Of a stretch of DNA of 64,000 nucleotides, positions 1-12,900 are shown piece by piece. Numbering within the stretch: position 1 is the first letter of the stretch; each line of letters begins with the position of its first letter. The stretch is taken from NCBI GenBank assembly GCA_028564705.1, contig JAPXFQ010000344.1, positions 625,001 through 689,000 of the forward strand, written 5' to 3'. The stretch is from Apricaphanius iberus (lineage: Eukaryota; Chordata; Actinopteri; Cyprinodontiformes; Aphaniidae). Below the pieces are notes generated by a model that worked only from the letters and a program-made list of their open reading frames with translations, was not told the DNA's origin and did no database searches. Position numbers and translations under genes: made by a program.

Positions 1-414
1 TTGCCTGCCACCTGGAGGTTCCAGATATTTTTCTTTGACAGGGGTCAGCATCATCCTTACACACACACGAAGAACAATATGAATAAAAAGATAAGCATAT
101 GTAGTAAATACAATCAATCTTGATAAATGAAAAATGCAGAAAATGTTCTGTACTCTTCTTTAATAATCCAGAAAAGTGTTGCAGCACAAAGTAAGCATTT
201 AAAAGGTATGTTGAATTATTCTTTTGTTAAAATCTCTACGGGATTCCTGCTTTCGTCTCCACATGTGGACGTATGCAGTTACGTGACAACACTTTAGATG
301 ACATTAAGAAGCAGCACCGACTAGGCTCCATGTCGTTGGAAAAGCAAGCCGGTAATTAAAGAGAACCAGCTAAGAACTGGCTCTAGCACCAACTCTGGTT
401 CTTATTCAAGAGAA

Positions 415-545
415 AAAAATCCTTTGTGAGGATCATGTTCTTTGATTTCTCCAGTTCTTTCAACACCATCCAGCCATTACGAGTGAGGGACAAGCTGAAG
501 CTGTCAGGAGTGGACCACCACATGTCCCAGTAGATACTGGACTAC
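415..545 (+). pseudogene. LINE reverse-transcriptase fragment
   Basis: The frame reads approximately FFDFSSSFNTIQPLRVRD and LSGVDHH. This matches the RT motif FFDFSSAFNTIQP of fish non-LTR retrotransposons (Rex1/L2-like group by recollection). Only about 40 codons remain and a stop (TAG) interrupts the frame. It is a dead fragment. Confidence 0.6.
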
Positions 546-758
546 GTCAGTAAAACAACACAATTTCTTTACTGTGTTTTCATTAATCGCAATAAAATAA
601 CCAATGTCAATGAATTCAATGTAAGATAAAATAACCAAATCATAGCAGGTATTTTTTGATCATTTGTTCATGGTTTTGTTTTCTTTAGCTCTAGCTAGCG
701 TGTCCCACGAGCAGCCAAACGTAGCTCCATGTTCGCTGATTTATGGCAACACAGGAAG

Positions 759-953
759 TCAAAGCAAATGAGAGAAGAGTAGACTATAAATCACCATCAT
801 CGCAAGTAACTCAGGGATCACTAAATGGCAGCCAAACCTTTGGTGGAGCCAAAAGGAAAGTCCATAAAGAAGGTAGAAAAAAACTGTGAGAAAAAGACCA
901 GACAAAAAATGACCTAGTAAAATAATACCACTATGATTAGTCATGCCATCCAT
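759..953 (-). other. Weak candidate exon of a membrane protein
   Basis: A 64-codon frame, very hydrophobic, reading HSGIILLGHFLSGLFLTVFF and then YGLSFWL. The GH-x2-x-G-x-F pattern followed by GL faintly recalls the N-terminus of TMEM45-type proteins. A possible donor (CAAAG|GTTTGG) lies inside the frame. There is no partner exon that I can support; a short frame at the window's left edge (minus strand, about 1-60) is too small to judge. It may be chance. Confidence 0.15.
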
Positions 954-1638
954 ACTCCTATAAAATTACCCTACATGCCCTCTACACAACCAGTCAAGCA
1001 AGACCATAAATGGATGTCTGTCTTTCTTCACATTTATATTCATCAAAATTAGTATTATTTCTGGACAGATTTCATGTGTCTTACACAAAAGTATGCTTCA
1101 TGCAAATACAGATTATATTCCAACAGCATGTTTCTTTTTGATCTGGCAAAACTCTTGTTCCATTACACCCAATTTTTTTAGTTCTTTTTGTGTGATGGGC
1201 CATTGTGAGTAGTTGACTAAGTATCAAAATAGAATCAATCCATCCATCCATACACTCTCTGCCAGTAACACTGAAATTCCAAAATGGTCACTTTCAATAA
1301 ACTGGAAAATATGCTTTGATGAGCTTCATTAAATACACGCCTTCAAGGACACAATCATTTTTATCTTACTTTCAGAAGGCTGCATTCAATTCCTGCTACA
1401 ATAGCCTATTAATTAGATTAACCATGCTTTTGATATTTCTCTATTAGATGTTTGTCTTTTTCAGCTCTGCTTTAATATAAAAATAGTTCAATTATTCATT
1501 ACCTTGGAGTGGAGAATCATCACAATTAACATAAATAAAGTGGACATATCATGCTTTTAAATTCTTCCCTTTTACATCTAAATCGTTGAGTTACAGTCTA
1601 AATAGAGTGGAACTGCAATTCTTAGGTCTGAATTCCTC

Positions 1639-2379
1639 ATGGGGAGCCTAAGTCACGCCCTTGTACTTCCTGTCCATGGGTCCCCTAATGGCAAAAAAAA
1701 TGAATGAGAGTCAATGGAGCGATTAAAGTTATTTTCTGATCCAGTTTGAAATGCGCCGTGGATCAAATATATGATGTCCGTGAATTTTTAAAACTAATTT
1801 TGATGCAGAGAAAATGCTGATTTTCGACTGGAGGTAAAAGTTACTTTAGATCTTGTGTAAAAACGCTTAGCAGACTACGACTGCAGAAGAAGAAGGAGAG
1901 AGAGGGTCGTAGTCTCCAGGCCGAAGAAAGGAGCATTAAACACGGAGAAAACCTCTTTAAATCTGATCATGTGTAAAGTAGCAGCTATGTCGGGGGTAAA
2001 GCAGTCGGTGGAGTGAGAGCCAGCACGGAGGAGAAGCTCTACAAGCTCTAGGTGAGTGTTTTACGTGCTATAGCTAGTGCTAGCTCCCGTTAGCCAAATT
2101 ACGTCATATAATGCGACTTCTGATTTGTAGGCATTTTAAATGCGAATTTATACAATCAAATAAACACAAAATCACTGGACAAACACAGTCGAAATGTACA
2201 TCATTAGTTATCATTTAGATAGTACAACATATGGCGGGGTCACAACATATGTGTGATTCAGGACATAAGGCAAAGCGGACCAGAAAAGAACTTTTATCGC
2301 TCCATTGACTTCCATTCATAATTTTTTTGGTTTGGGGACCCATGGGACGACAGGAAGGGGAGGAGCTTAGGCTCCCCAT
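1639..2379. mobile_element. MITE-like non-autonomous DNA element with terminal inverted repeats
   Basis: The ends are inverted copies. ATGGGGAGCCTAAG at 1639 mirrors CTTAGGCTCCCCAT at the right end, and the similarity continues for about 100 bp (CATGGGTCCC, GTCAATGGAGCGAT). The interior has no transposase frame. A related partial copy lies at about 7340-7640. Confidence 0.65.
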
Positions 2380-3369
2380 CATTGTAGCTCTACAGGCTCC
2401 TCCTCCACCGCTGTTCGGAGGAGTCTAGATATCGATACGTTTTGATGCGGTCTCTTTATATTCAGTTGTGTTTAAAGATTCGGCAATCTAACAGTGCAGA
2501 AACTTTATATTCGCAAGATGTCAGAAAAGTTTTCCATCCAGCCACAAATTTTTACCCAACATTGCCACTAACTACATGTATATATAACACGACTCATTAC
2601 TAGCCCTAAACCTCATTAAAAACATAGCTGTGTGCTATGATTAAAAACACATCTCAAACACAACCACAACAATACTGCGTAACTTAAAAGCTATAAAAGA
2701 GGCTCTTCTTAAATTATAAAGAAAAAGATTATACTAAATGACAATTGTGGGTTCAAGTAAGCAGACTACTTAAACATTTTTGGGAGTTTTACAACAGTAT
2801 ATGGTAATCGCATTACTGACACAATTAAACACAAACTACTTGTCATATATCAAGTAATTATATCAACGTTACTATAATGAGATGAATGCGTCTTGAATTC
2901 TATTGAGTTTATTTAAATAGCACCGATTCATAACAGATGTTCTGAACAAAACTCTAAAGTTGTTAGTGTGCTACTTTTAGCATCAAGCTAACATCATTAA
3001 ATGTGTTAGGATCATGTGTTTTTCAAGAGTAAAAACCAAAAAAATTATCTGATACTGTTTCTGTGATAGTACTATTAAAAGATATATGTGATCAGGGGAG
3101 CTAAAATACAGAGCACATAGCGCTAGCATAGGCAAAAAGTCCGATGCTAATGCTACCAAAACATTGGCGAAGAGGCAATCAAAGCATGTCCAAAATAAAC
3201 GTTGCCGTCATTTTAGTTTCCTCTTAACCTTTCTGCTTTGCTTTGTCATTCATTTCCGTAGTCAGTCACTGATCTCTCAATTAAACAAAGTATTTCAGCA
3301 AAGTTTACTGAAGCTCTCATCCTTCCCACAAACAAGAAATACTTTCCCCACAGATGTAGCAAGACTGCT
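2380..3369. other. Unassigned intergenic DNA
   Basis: AT-rich, with short frames only and no splice-flanked conserved frame or repeat structure that I recognise. Confidence 0.5.
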
Positions 3370-3690
3370 TTGAAAAAAAAAAACTTTAACCAGGCACTAT
3401 GTAGAGGTTCTGGTGCTGGGGGACAGCCATCAGACGAGTGGGGTACACCCATCGCAAGGCAAGAGACAGACAGGATGAACCACTGTGCTCGCACTCATAC
3501 CTTAGGACAATTTAGAGAGACCAATTATGACCAACAGTCATGTTTTTGGACTATTGGAGGAAGCTGAAGTACCCGGAGGAAACCCATGCATGCACAGGTA
3601 AAACAAGCAAACTTACATGCTGAAAGACCCCTGGACCTTCTTTCTGCAAGGCAAACAACTGCGCCACTGTGCAGCCCAATTGACAACCTT
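3370..3690 (-). repeat. tRNA-derived SINE of DANA/Mermaid (V-SINE) type, minus strand
   Basis: On the minus strand it starts GGGCTGCACAGTGGCGCAGT with A-box- and B-box-like segments (AAGAAGGTCC). It then has the family body: GGTTTCCTCCGGGTAC, a TCC-rich block, CCAAAAACATGACTGTTGG and TAATTGGTCTCTCTAAATTG. This layout is the DANA/Mermaid consensus as I remember it. A shorter related head-like fragment may lie at 19490-19565. Confidence 0.7.
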
Positions 3691-6600
3691 AAAAATAAAT
3701 AAAAATTAATCAAAAACGATATTTTTTTATTATTAAACTTCTGGGGTAATTTTACTTTGAAATTGTTTTTTGTGCAGATGTGTCTGTTATCCAGTGATAC
3801 CATGGCACTGCTGGAACCACTTTCCAATTTGATTACAGACTTATTCACAACCCGTACGTCACACAATTTCCTGCATGCTGCAGCAGATGAATATCCCACC
3901 TTGCATGGAATTTGATGAAAGATGTTTGTCAGATGTGGCACTTGAGAGGGTTTTGGCTAGAACTAGTATAGATGAAAAAAATTCAGAGCGTATCCAAAAC
4001 AGTCACACTTTGGTTCGCTTAAATTAAACTCAAATTTCATTTCCTCCATTGGTCTGGACCTTTTGGGCCGGTGTGAATACAACTGAAGAACCTCTGGTGT
4101 AATCCGACACCCAGCTGAAGAGGTGGTCTCAAATGGTTTCCAAATGAACTCTGGATTTTTTTCTATAAAATGTGGTTGCTTTCTCACCTGATTTGCACCG
4201 TACCTACCTTTTTAGTCTCGGTGGGCACCCGTCTTTGTGGCACATTAACAGTTTTTTTATTTATTTTTTCCAATTTTTGTGTTTGTGCTGCCTCAACATG
4301 TGAATGTCCTAACTGAGACATTAGTACAATCGATTCATAATTATATTTATATTATGTTAATTCTAACATAATACAAAGAGTCTAGACCGTTTGATGCAAC
4401 ATTACTCGACTCTAGACGCTCAAACATTTCTGTTAGGATCTGTAGCTGCATCAGAGGTTGCTCTACAATCTTTGGTGTTGTTCGTTTTGACTGGTTCATT
4501 TACATTCATTTTATTCATATTAAATCCAACCGTTCTGGTGAAACAACCTGTGGCTGTAGTCGTGTTGACCAATCACAGGCATACGCTCTCTGTTGATGGA
4601 GACAGATAGTTAGAAGCCCTTTCTCCAGTGGATAATGTCGTTACATCTGTCTGTTTTGACATAGAAGGATAAATTAGGCTTTAGACTTTTCTGTTACCTT
4701 TTTAAAAAAACGGTCACATATGTAAAATATATAGTTCAAGTGACTCCGGTGTATTAGGTGTAATGCCAGAAAGATGATAAATACAGTTTGTTTTGCAACC
4801 ATTGTAGTTAAATCTGTCATTCCATGATAGACAGAAATGTCGTGTAACCAGAAGCTCAAGACTGGCTGTTTGTTATCAATGGGGCTGCATGGAGGAGAAG
4901 GTCGGATTGGAAGAGTCAACACCCAAACTCTCACTGGATTCTCTGATACACATCAAAACATAATAATAGTGCAGTAATATTGCTTCATGTACTTCATGCT
5001 ACTCTCCCCCCGCTCCCTTACCCGAATAAAGTTTAAAGTTATGCATTCAAAGCATTTTTACACTTTCAATTTTCAACATATTTTTCAAAAGAATATTGTT
5101 GGTTATTTTATTTTCACTTGTGTTTTAATGCTGTAAAAGCCAAAGTACCTCATGTTTACATTATTGGATGTTGAACATGTTAAACATAAAATCTTCTGTC
5201 ACTTGATAACCCACATTTTTGTATGAAGAACAATTTCTAGATCATGTAAACCTCAAGCAATGAAATATTAAAACAAATTCGGTTTCAGAAAATTCTACTT
5301 TTACAATAATTTATTTCAATATAATCATATTTTGTTGACCGTTCAAAACAGAAAGAGCAAATGACACAGTTGAGGCCTGGGCCAGTTGTACTTCTGCACC
5401 AAATCACTATTGTTCTGCAACTTTTTACGCTGCGTTTGCTCTATTATGTCTTTTTGTACTAAACAAACACTGATTATCTAGTCTTAGGCATAGCAATACT
5501 AAATAATGGAATCAGATGGGAGACGAGAAGCCCAGTTTTTTGCATTGCTAACTCAAAAGGGTGCTCTTACTCAGTACTGAGCAAAAGGCCTGAATAATTA
5601 TGTTTGTGTGATAGTTCAGTTTTATTTTTTAATAAACTTAGAAAAAAAAATTAATTTCTGTTTTTTCAAAATGGGTTGCTGAGTGTAAATTAATAAGCAA
5701 TACAATGAAATAGCAAATGTTTAAAAGCCGTTTCTAGTCTATGAAACAACCCTAAACATTGTCAGTAAAGACTTGCCTCTAAATGATGAAGCAAAATCAA
5801 ATTATATAAACTGAATTGAAAAAAACAAAAAATTGTGTTTTTCATGCCACCCTGTTATTTTTATAAAGCACAGAAAGCTAACAAGTTTCACAAAATGGGA
5901 AACTGGTCACAGCACGCATTTCAAGGTCCAATCATTTAGAGCTTGAAGGGTTTTGTTTGATTTGAGCCATTTCCAAGTCAAAAGGGAAGGATTAATATTG
6001 GTAAGAGCAAAATAAATATGTCCGACAGAAAAGGTTTACACCTACAGGATTACTCCGTAAGGCATGAGTTAGCATATCTCCAGCTGAATTAGATTTCAGA
6101 CTGCCTGATAGAGTGAAAGGGGCTTACTTACAGCTAGCACATTCAGATTGTAATGTATTTTTAGACATAAACCAAAAAAATCTTTCAAAGCTATTTCTGC
6201 TTTAATCCTAACTATGCTTCAACATCACTTATTAGCATTAAGCTTACAAGAAGTAGTCAAATCAAAAATGTTTTTGTAAAATAAAATATATTAAGATTTA
6301 TTCATTACTAAACAAAAGTACAGAAGTTTAGTAATGACTCACTGGATACATGCAATCCCATCAAGTCTGCTTGCATAAATATGCATTTATGTTCAAAGAA
6401 AAATACAAAAAACAGTTTACAATATTGTAATGTTGAACTCATCGTGTGGTTTTCTGCAGATAAAAAGAAAAATGTATCTCACCACAAGGAGATAAAAACT
6501 TTCCTTTACCTGCTAGACATATTTCAGTTGAAACAAAACTTGCTTGTGATTTAAATGAAATAAAAGAGGATTGCAGTCCAGATTTAAGAAAAATGCAGAT

Positions 6601-7339
6601 GAACAGAGTCACAACTCCTCCATAGATCACACTGTGCTCGACAGGAAAGTTTTGTTGCTTTGCAGCATAGTGAACAGTAGTTTTTACAATTCAGCTCAAA
6701 GAGTGGTGTAATGGAAACCTGAGGTTCTATCCACTGTGATTGAGATTGTGTTGTTTATGATTGAGTTACAGACATGTTTTGCTTAAGTTTAACTTAACTT
6801 TATTTTGGTTTGTTTTAATATTTGGAAAATTAATAATTGAGAAGCAGATGGACTGGCCACCCTTCCTTGTGTAGAGAGGAATATAGGTGAAAAAATAAAT
6901 TTGTGTATAATTAGTTTAAGTTAGTTTAACACTTAAGTTTGACCATTTAAATGTAGAAAACATAACCTCTTTCTTGTTTTGTCTCCTGAGCAGGGCGGAG
7001 CAGCAAAGGGAGACACATGGTGCGTCCCATTTGTCCTCGAAACTCGTTTTACCAAGATAAATTAGCCGTAGATGACGCAATGAAAAAATATCTCCATGCT
7101 GTGAGCTCGTGAGTTCCATAAGACTCAGAGTCCAGATTTAAAGATGGCTGCATCCAGTACTAACAGGAATTTGCTGTCGTCTTTATTTTTTCTCACTATT
7201 TGCATTTATTTATATAAATATTCATATTTATATAAATATTCATTTTGAATAATGTATTATTTTTGGTGTTTGTTTCTGTAAAAATGTGGTTATTGTTTTT
7301 GTGATTACCCCTAGAAATCTGAAGTCACATCAATGACGT
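3691..7339. other. Unassigned intergenic DNA (apart from the 4195-4475 repeat)
   Basis: No exon, RNA gene or element with clear ends seen. About 4000-4190 and 37205-37400 share some vocabulary (TTGGTTCGC, GTGTGAATACA), suggesting decayed copies of one DNA element family. Confidence 0.45.
4195..4475. repeat. Dispersed repeat, copy A (copy B at about 35685-35945)
   Basis: Shared landmarks in the same order: TTTTAGTCTCGG(T/C)GGGCAC, TCTTTGTGGCAC, TGCCTCAAC, TTATGTTAATTCTA, TAGGATCTGTAG and ATCAGAG. No frame or terminal structure is visible; class unknown. Confidence 0.5.
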
Positions 7340-7640
7340 CCAGGGCTAACGCTAGCTAGCACTAGCTAGCACTTAAAATACGCACCGAGACCTTGTGGAG
7401 CTTCTCGCACTGTTTCTCCCCTAGCATAGCTGCTAATTTCCACATGGTCAGATTTACAGTGGTTTTCTCCACGTCTAATGCTCATTCCCTGGAGAAGGGA
7501 CAAATGAATGCTGGTCAAAAATTAGCGTTTTAGCCACTTGCTTTTGAAATTCACAGACATTTTATGTTCGATTCGTGCCGCATTGATTTTTTTTGTCAGT
7601 TGGGGACAGGAAGTAGAAGGTCGTGACTTCGGCTCCCCAT
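7340..7640 (-). mobile_element. Partial copy of the 1639-2379 element, inverted
   Basis: Read on the minus strand it matches the left half of the first element: ATGGGGAGCC end, GGAGAAAACC block, TCTGACCATGTGG, TAGTGCTAGCT. The other terminal repeat is missing, so it is truncated. Confidence 0.55.
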
Positions 7641-9149
7641 AAAAGACAACCAGTTGTCTAGTGTGTAATTGGTGCTGGTGAGAGACAATGCTTCAATAAA
7701 TCTACCTCAACCGAGTTTTATTGTTGCCTCCACTTTGAACATTGTGCCTCTGCTGCTCAAAACCGACGCGGTTAAAAAAAAAAAAAAAATAAAAAAAAAC
7801 AATTGGAGATATGCATCTTTGTCTAAAATTTTAGATATACTTAATTAGTTTATTCCTGTTCATTACATTGACGTAATGAAATCAATTGCAGCAAGAAAAC
7901 ATTTAAAATGGGTGAAAAAACATTCAAGCACTAATTTTGTTCACATGTTACTGATTACCCTGAAGTTCAAGACCTGCAACCAAGATTAGTTTAAATTCAT
8001 TTGGTTTGAAGTGGTGTGGTTCCCTTCTTGGAACTCCCTTGACTGACTTATGTCTGAAAGCAGCCGGAAATCTGACATATCTGAAAAGGTAAATCATGCA
8101 AACACTGACTGTATGTAAATATAAATCCTTGCACACACTCACTCACACTGGTGCACGCACCCAACTTCCTCTGCCTTTCTTCCCTGAGGTCCCTTTGATT
8201 GACAGTCCCTGCCCCAACGAGGGATTATAGTGGAAATGTGTGGGGTGGGGCGGGTGGGGGGTGCAGGAGAGGGGTGACAGGATTTAAGGCCAGGGTGAGG
8301 GAGAGTGAGAAAGAGGGTCGGGGATTAGGCCCACTGAGCTTCATTAACCTGAATGTTTACACAAGCTGATCTCTCGCAAAGAGACCTTTTTCTTCCCACA
8401 AGTGTCCCCATCAACAAAATGCTGCCCCTTCCTCCATATATTCAGTAGAAGTGCAGCAACCATGTTTATATACAGCAATTCATACACTTGTTCCTGTCTA
8501 ATAAAAATCTTAAGTTCCCAAAATGCTTACGAGTACAACGGTTTTAAAAGAGATTCAAGAATCTCCTTAAATCATTCTGCTTTGGAATACATTTTAAATA
8601 CAAGGAGTAAAACAATTGAAGGGAACAATTACTCATTGATATTATTTTTTTCTTAAACCAGATTTAAAAACACTTTTAACTATCGCTTTGTTCTTCAGAG
8701 TTTTGTTGAAAGTTTGTATTGGTGTCACATACATGACATTCCTCTGAAAGACATGGATTTTTCTTGTGTGTTTAATTTGGAAAAAAACAACCTAAAACAT
8801 TTAATCTCCCTTTCCTTTTTCTATCATCGCTTGTTTTTAAAGGAACAGTGCAATGAAAACAGTTTAGATTTTTTTGTTTCTTTTATCACACTTTAATGTT
8901 TCAGCTCTTGAAGCAAGCTGTCATTTGAGACAAAGATAGCATGAGCGATGTTTACTTGATTTACTAACTAAAAATACCTATTTTAAAAAAAGGCAAACAA
9001 AAAAATGTGTCCCATATAAACAGTAATTACCTGTTAAATCACATGGGCAGGCTAATTTTTTTTACCAAGATATGTCATTTAGATCTCACATTAAAGAAGT
9101 CTCTAGGATTTCCTTTTTTACCTCAGGAATATTGCAAAAATTAGAATCA
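7641..9149. other. Unassigned intergenic DNA with a G-rich patch
   Basis: About 8225-8330 is markedly G-rich (GGGGTGGGGCGGGTGGGGGG) amid AT-rich surroundings. It could form a G-quadruplex or mark a regulatory element. An A-rich run lies at 7770-7800. No gene seen. Confidence 0.4.
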
Positions 9150-9942
9150 TTCTGTCCAGGAGTGACGCAAAAAAACTAGTCCATGCCTTTGTTACTTCAA
9201 GACTGGATTAATGTAACTCTTTATTATCAGGTAGTCCACAGAATACAATTAAAAGTCTTCCGTTAGTCCAAAATGCTGCTGCTAGGATTCTGATGAATAT
9301 TAAAAGAAGAGATCACATTTCCCCTGTTTTAGCTTCTCTTCACTGGCTCCCAGTAAAATCTAGAATAGAATTCAAGATCCTCCTTCTGACATATAAAGCC
9401 TTAATAATCTAGCTCTATCATACATAAGAGACCTGATTGTTCCATATGTTCCTAACAGGGCCCTTCGCTCTCAGACTGCAGGTTTACTGGTAGTTCCTAG
9501 GATTTCTAAAAGTAGAATGGGTGGCAGATCTTTCAGCTATCAGGCTCCAATCATATGGAACCATCTCCCAGGGTTGGTTTGTGAAGCAGACAATTTGTAT
9601 ATCTTTAAAGCTAGGCTAAAAACTTTCCTCCTTCTCTGTCTCTGTTCTGTGTCTCTGTTCTGTATTCTCCAAACCACAGACGGTCTCGGCAGATGACCGC
9701 TTGTGCTGAGCCTGGTTCTGCCGGCGGTTTCTTCCTGTTAAAAGGGAGTTTTTCCTTTCCACTGTCACTTCATGCTTGCTCTGTGTGAGGGATAGCTGAG
9801 AATTACACGACGCAATCTTCTGTGGTTCTCTAATTTTTACAGTAAACACTGTATTGTAATAACTCTTCTTGTAAAGTGCCTTGAGATGACATCTGTTGTG
9901 AAACGGCGCTATATAAATAAACTGAACTGAACTGAACTAATG
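9150..9942 (+). mobile_element. 3' end of an L2-like non-LTR retrotransposon
   Basis: Broken frames read LVQNAAARIL, SPVLASLHWLPVKSRIEFKI, LLTYKAL and FKARLKTFL. This is the C-terminal region of the L2-type ORF2 of fish. It is followed by the usual 3' UTR (TTCTTCCTGTTAAAAGGGAG, then CTTGAGATGAC and GGCGCTATATAAATAAACTG) and a (TGAAC)n tail at 9925-9942. It has stops and frameshifts, so it is inactive. Confidence 0.8.
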
Positions 9943-12900
9943 GAGCCTACTCTGTTTGGCAGAATTTTCTTGTGAACATTAGTTACATTTTAAGTATGAA
10001 TATCCGGTCTTGCCGCAGCGTCTCAGTTAGATTAATCTTCAGACTTACTAAGGAACCTTCTTTAACCATTTACAGATAGACTTGCCTCAAATTATTGTTC
10101 TGCTGCATGAACCAAGTGCACTGTCTATCGTTAAGGACGTCAAAAAATAACTAATAAAAAACAAGTCTAAACTAAAGAACCGGAACACTTTAAAACAAAA
10201 TGTTAAAAAAAGACAGAAAAGAATTTTCTGAACGTCATTAATGGTGTCTAAAATAAACAGCTGAAAGAGTTTCTAAAAAGATGAACATTTTACACCATTG
10301 ACAACAAGTTGTTGTATTAAGGAGATAAAATCTTGGCTATTGTTCTAATGTATTACAGCATAGTTTGATAATAACACCCAAAGGGATAAAGAGCCAGTAT
10401 ATTAGTGCCAATCATGAAACAGACTTCAAACACATCAGCTTGTGCTTTCGTTGCTTCTCTCCAAGGACCTATTTGGGCTGTTCAGAGCCGTGCCTTAGCT
10501 CCAAAGACAACACTGGAAGCTATTTGCTTCTCAGATTAAAGAGGCTGACTAAGATAGCCAAATGAGAGCCGTGGTAGTAGGACAAGCTCCAGAGGTTTCC
10601 CCCCAAAAGGGCAGTTAAGTGAACAGAACTGCCCATAATGTTTAGCATCTCCCGCATGAGGTTGTTTTCGCTCTTCACTGAGGTGGAAAAGTAAATTAGC
10701 GATCACTCTGTGTCTGGCTCTGGCCCTGACAACCTGAAAATGGTGCGCTGACAGGCACAGGATTACTTTCTTTTAAGAGCTATAACTAAAGTGACATGGC
10801 TCGTGCATAGATAAACACAAAGCAGTCCAAAACTCTTGCTTAGACAAGCAGGTTGGGGCATGTATTTCATAAGTGAAATTAAATCGAAGAGACTAGCAAG
10901 TGGAAGTTACTCCGCAAAAAAAAAGGTCTCCTGTAGTGCCAGTGCCATGTGGGTCTGATTTTTCACCTTGAATGATTGTAAGCACAGCGGAGGTTCACTT
11001 TGAGTCCATGGCTGTTTGACAAGAAGCTGATTCTAGAGACAAGAGAAAGAGTCTAGAAAAAAAACAGTAACATCAGGAGTAGGAAATGTTTTAGACTGAG
11101 AGAAAAAGACCAAATCATGTCTGCTTTTGACGAGCCGTCTACACAATCTTAAACAGGAAAGAGAATGTGGGGGGAAAAGAAGGGGAATGAGATATTGGAG
11201 AGGGGTGCTGGGAGCAGAAGAGATATTTTTTTTTTAAAGGGGACATCTGGCTTTGATTATGAGGGGGCAGCATGGACAAGCTTGGCTTTGCTCCTTGTTT
11301 TGACTGGGCTTTTCAGGGGAAGTTGATGTTGTTTGTTTTTGAATTGCAAGTGGCTTCCTAATTGATGACTATAAGCCGGGAAGACAAATGAACAACAACA
11401 AAAAAGTTTTGATATTAGGTTTTAGTCTTCTCTTAAAATTAATTTGTTAAACATCTTTATCTGTTTTACAGAAAAATTGTTAAACATAAAAATGTCAGAC
11501 TTTGAAACTGCTTAATGTTCTGATCGTACAAATGAGTAAAAAAAACAACCTGGAATTTAAACATTCTTATCCGTCAATTCTTTGCTGACATATTGAGTGT
11601 GAGAGGAACCTCCTGGCACTGCGTCCTGCACCGCTGAATATGAATAAACCATCAAGTGCGGTGATTTCAGGCCAACCCAAACTTAACACACTAGCAGGGC
11701 CAGACTTCATCTACCAAAACGTCTTTCCCCAGAGTCAATTGCCCATCAACCAAAGATAATGACCTAAATAAACATCATGCAAGGATTCCTCTTACCACTA
11801 TTTTTAGTTGCTAGAGTTACATACATTCAGAAAGCAGAAGACACTCCAGCTAAGAGAGAATACAAATGTACAGCACGATTTGAGAGACTGATTATTGGGA
11901 GAAACTGTACACCATGAAAACGCTGCTGGTTTCCTACAGGACTGTGAGGTTGTGATGATGATGATGATTAAAAGTGATATCTGCTTCTGCTTCTATGGCA
12001 GATGTATAAATGTCAAAGGGAATTGGACGAAAAATCCAGAAGTCGTAGAGGGACGAAAGAATTATTAAGACTGGCATAACTTCCTCCTGGATATTTTCAC
12101 CAAATGTCCTTTTTTTAAAGCACAATTGATTTGAAATATACATCACTCTAAACAATTATTGGCACCCTTATATGGTTTTGTGCCCGCCCATCTGTTTGTT
12201 ATCAACATAACGCAAACAGTTATGGACGGATTTAGATGAAATTTCCAGGAAATGTCCACAATGGGGCCACTAACAACTGATTCGATTTTGGGGTTCACCT
12301 GACGTGAAGCCCATATCCGGCCACCAAGCAAAAGTGCGAAGTACCAAGCATCCGCCGTGCGTTTCATCCCCAGGTAGTCCTACATAGTCCTACCTACGTA
12401 AATACATCTAATAATACCTTCAATATGACAGCATGGCTCAAGAATCCATACAGCATCACAGATACATCACAGGCTGTGGTGACTTGCCAACAGAGGGTGC
12501 TAGGGCGCCGCACCACCTCTCCCAACATGCCATATCACCTTGAATAAAATGTGGGAATTTTTTTTATAATAAAATAAAAATATTTCATTATATATGTGTG
12601 TTTTCTTTTAGAGGTGCAAGATAAATATGTTACAGTTTATGGTGAGTTGAGTTGTTACACTCATCTGCGTTGTCTGATTGAGGACACATTTCCGCCTTGG
12701 GGTACAAAAATATTTGCCCGTAGACTGTCGTTAAAAGATGTATATGCGCAGTAGCAAGAGATAGGACGATTTGGGGCGCGGCTCTCCTGTGCCACGAGGC
12801 GGCGAGGTTTAGATCGCCCCCCCTCTCGTCGTGGGGCTGACATTATTCCAACGTCACAGACGTTTGTCGTACAGTGTAGGAGTTGGAGACGAAGGAAAAG

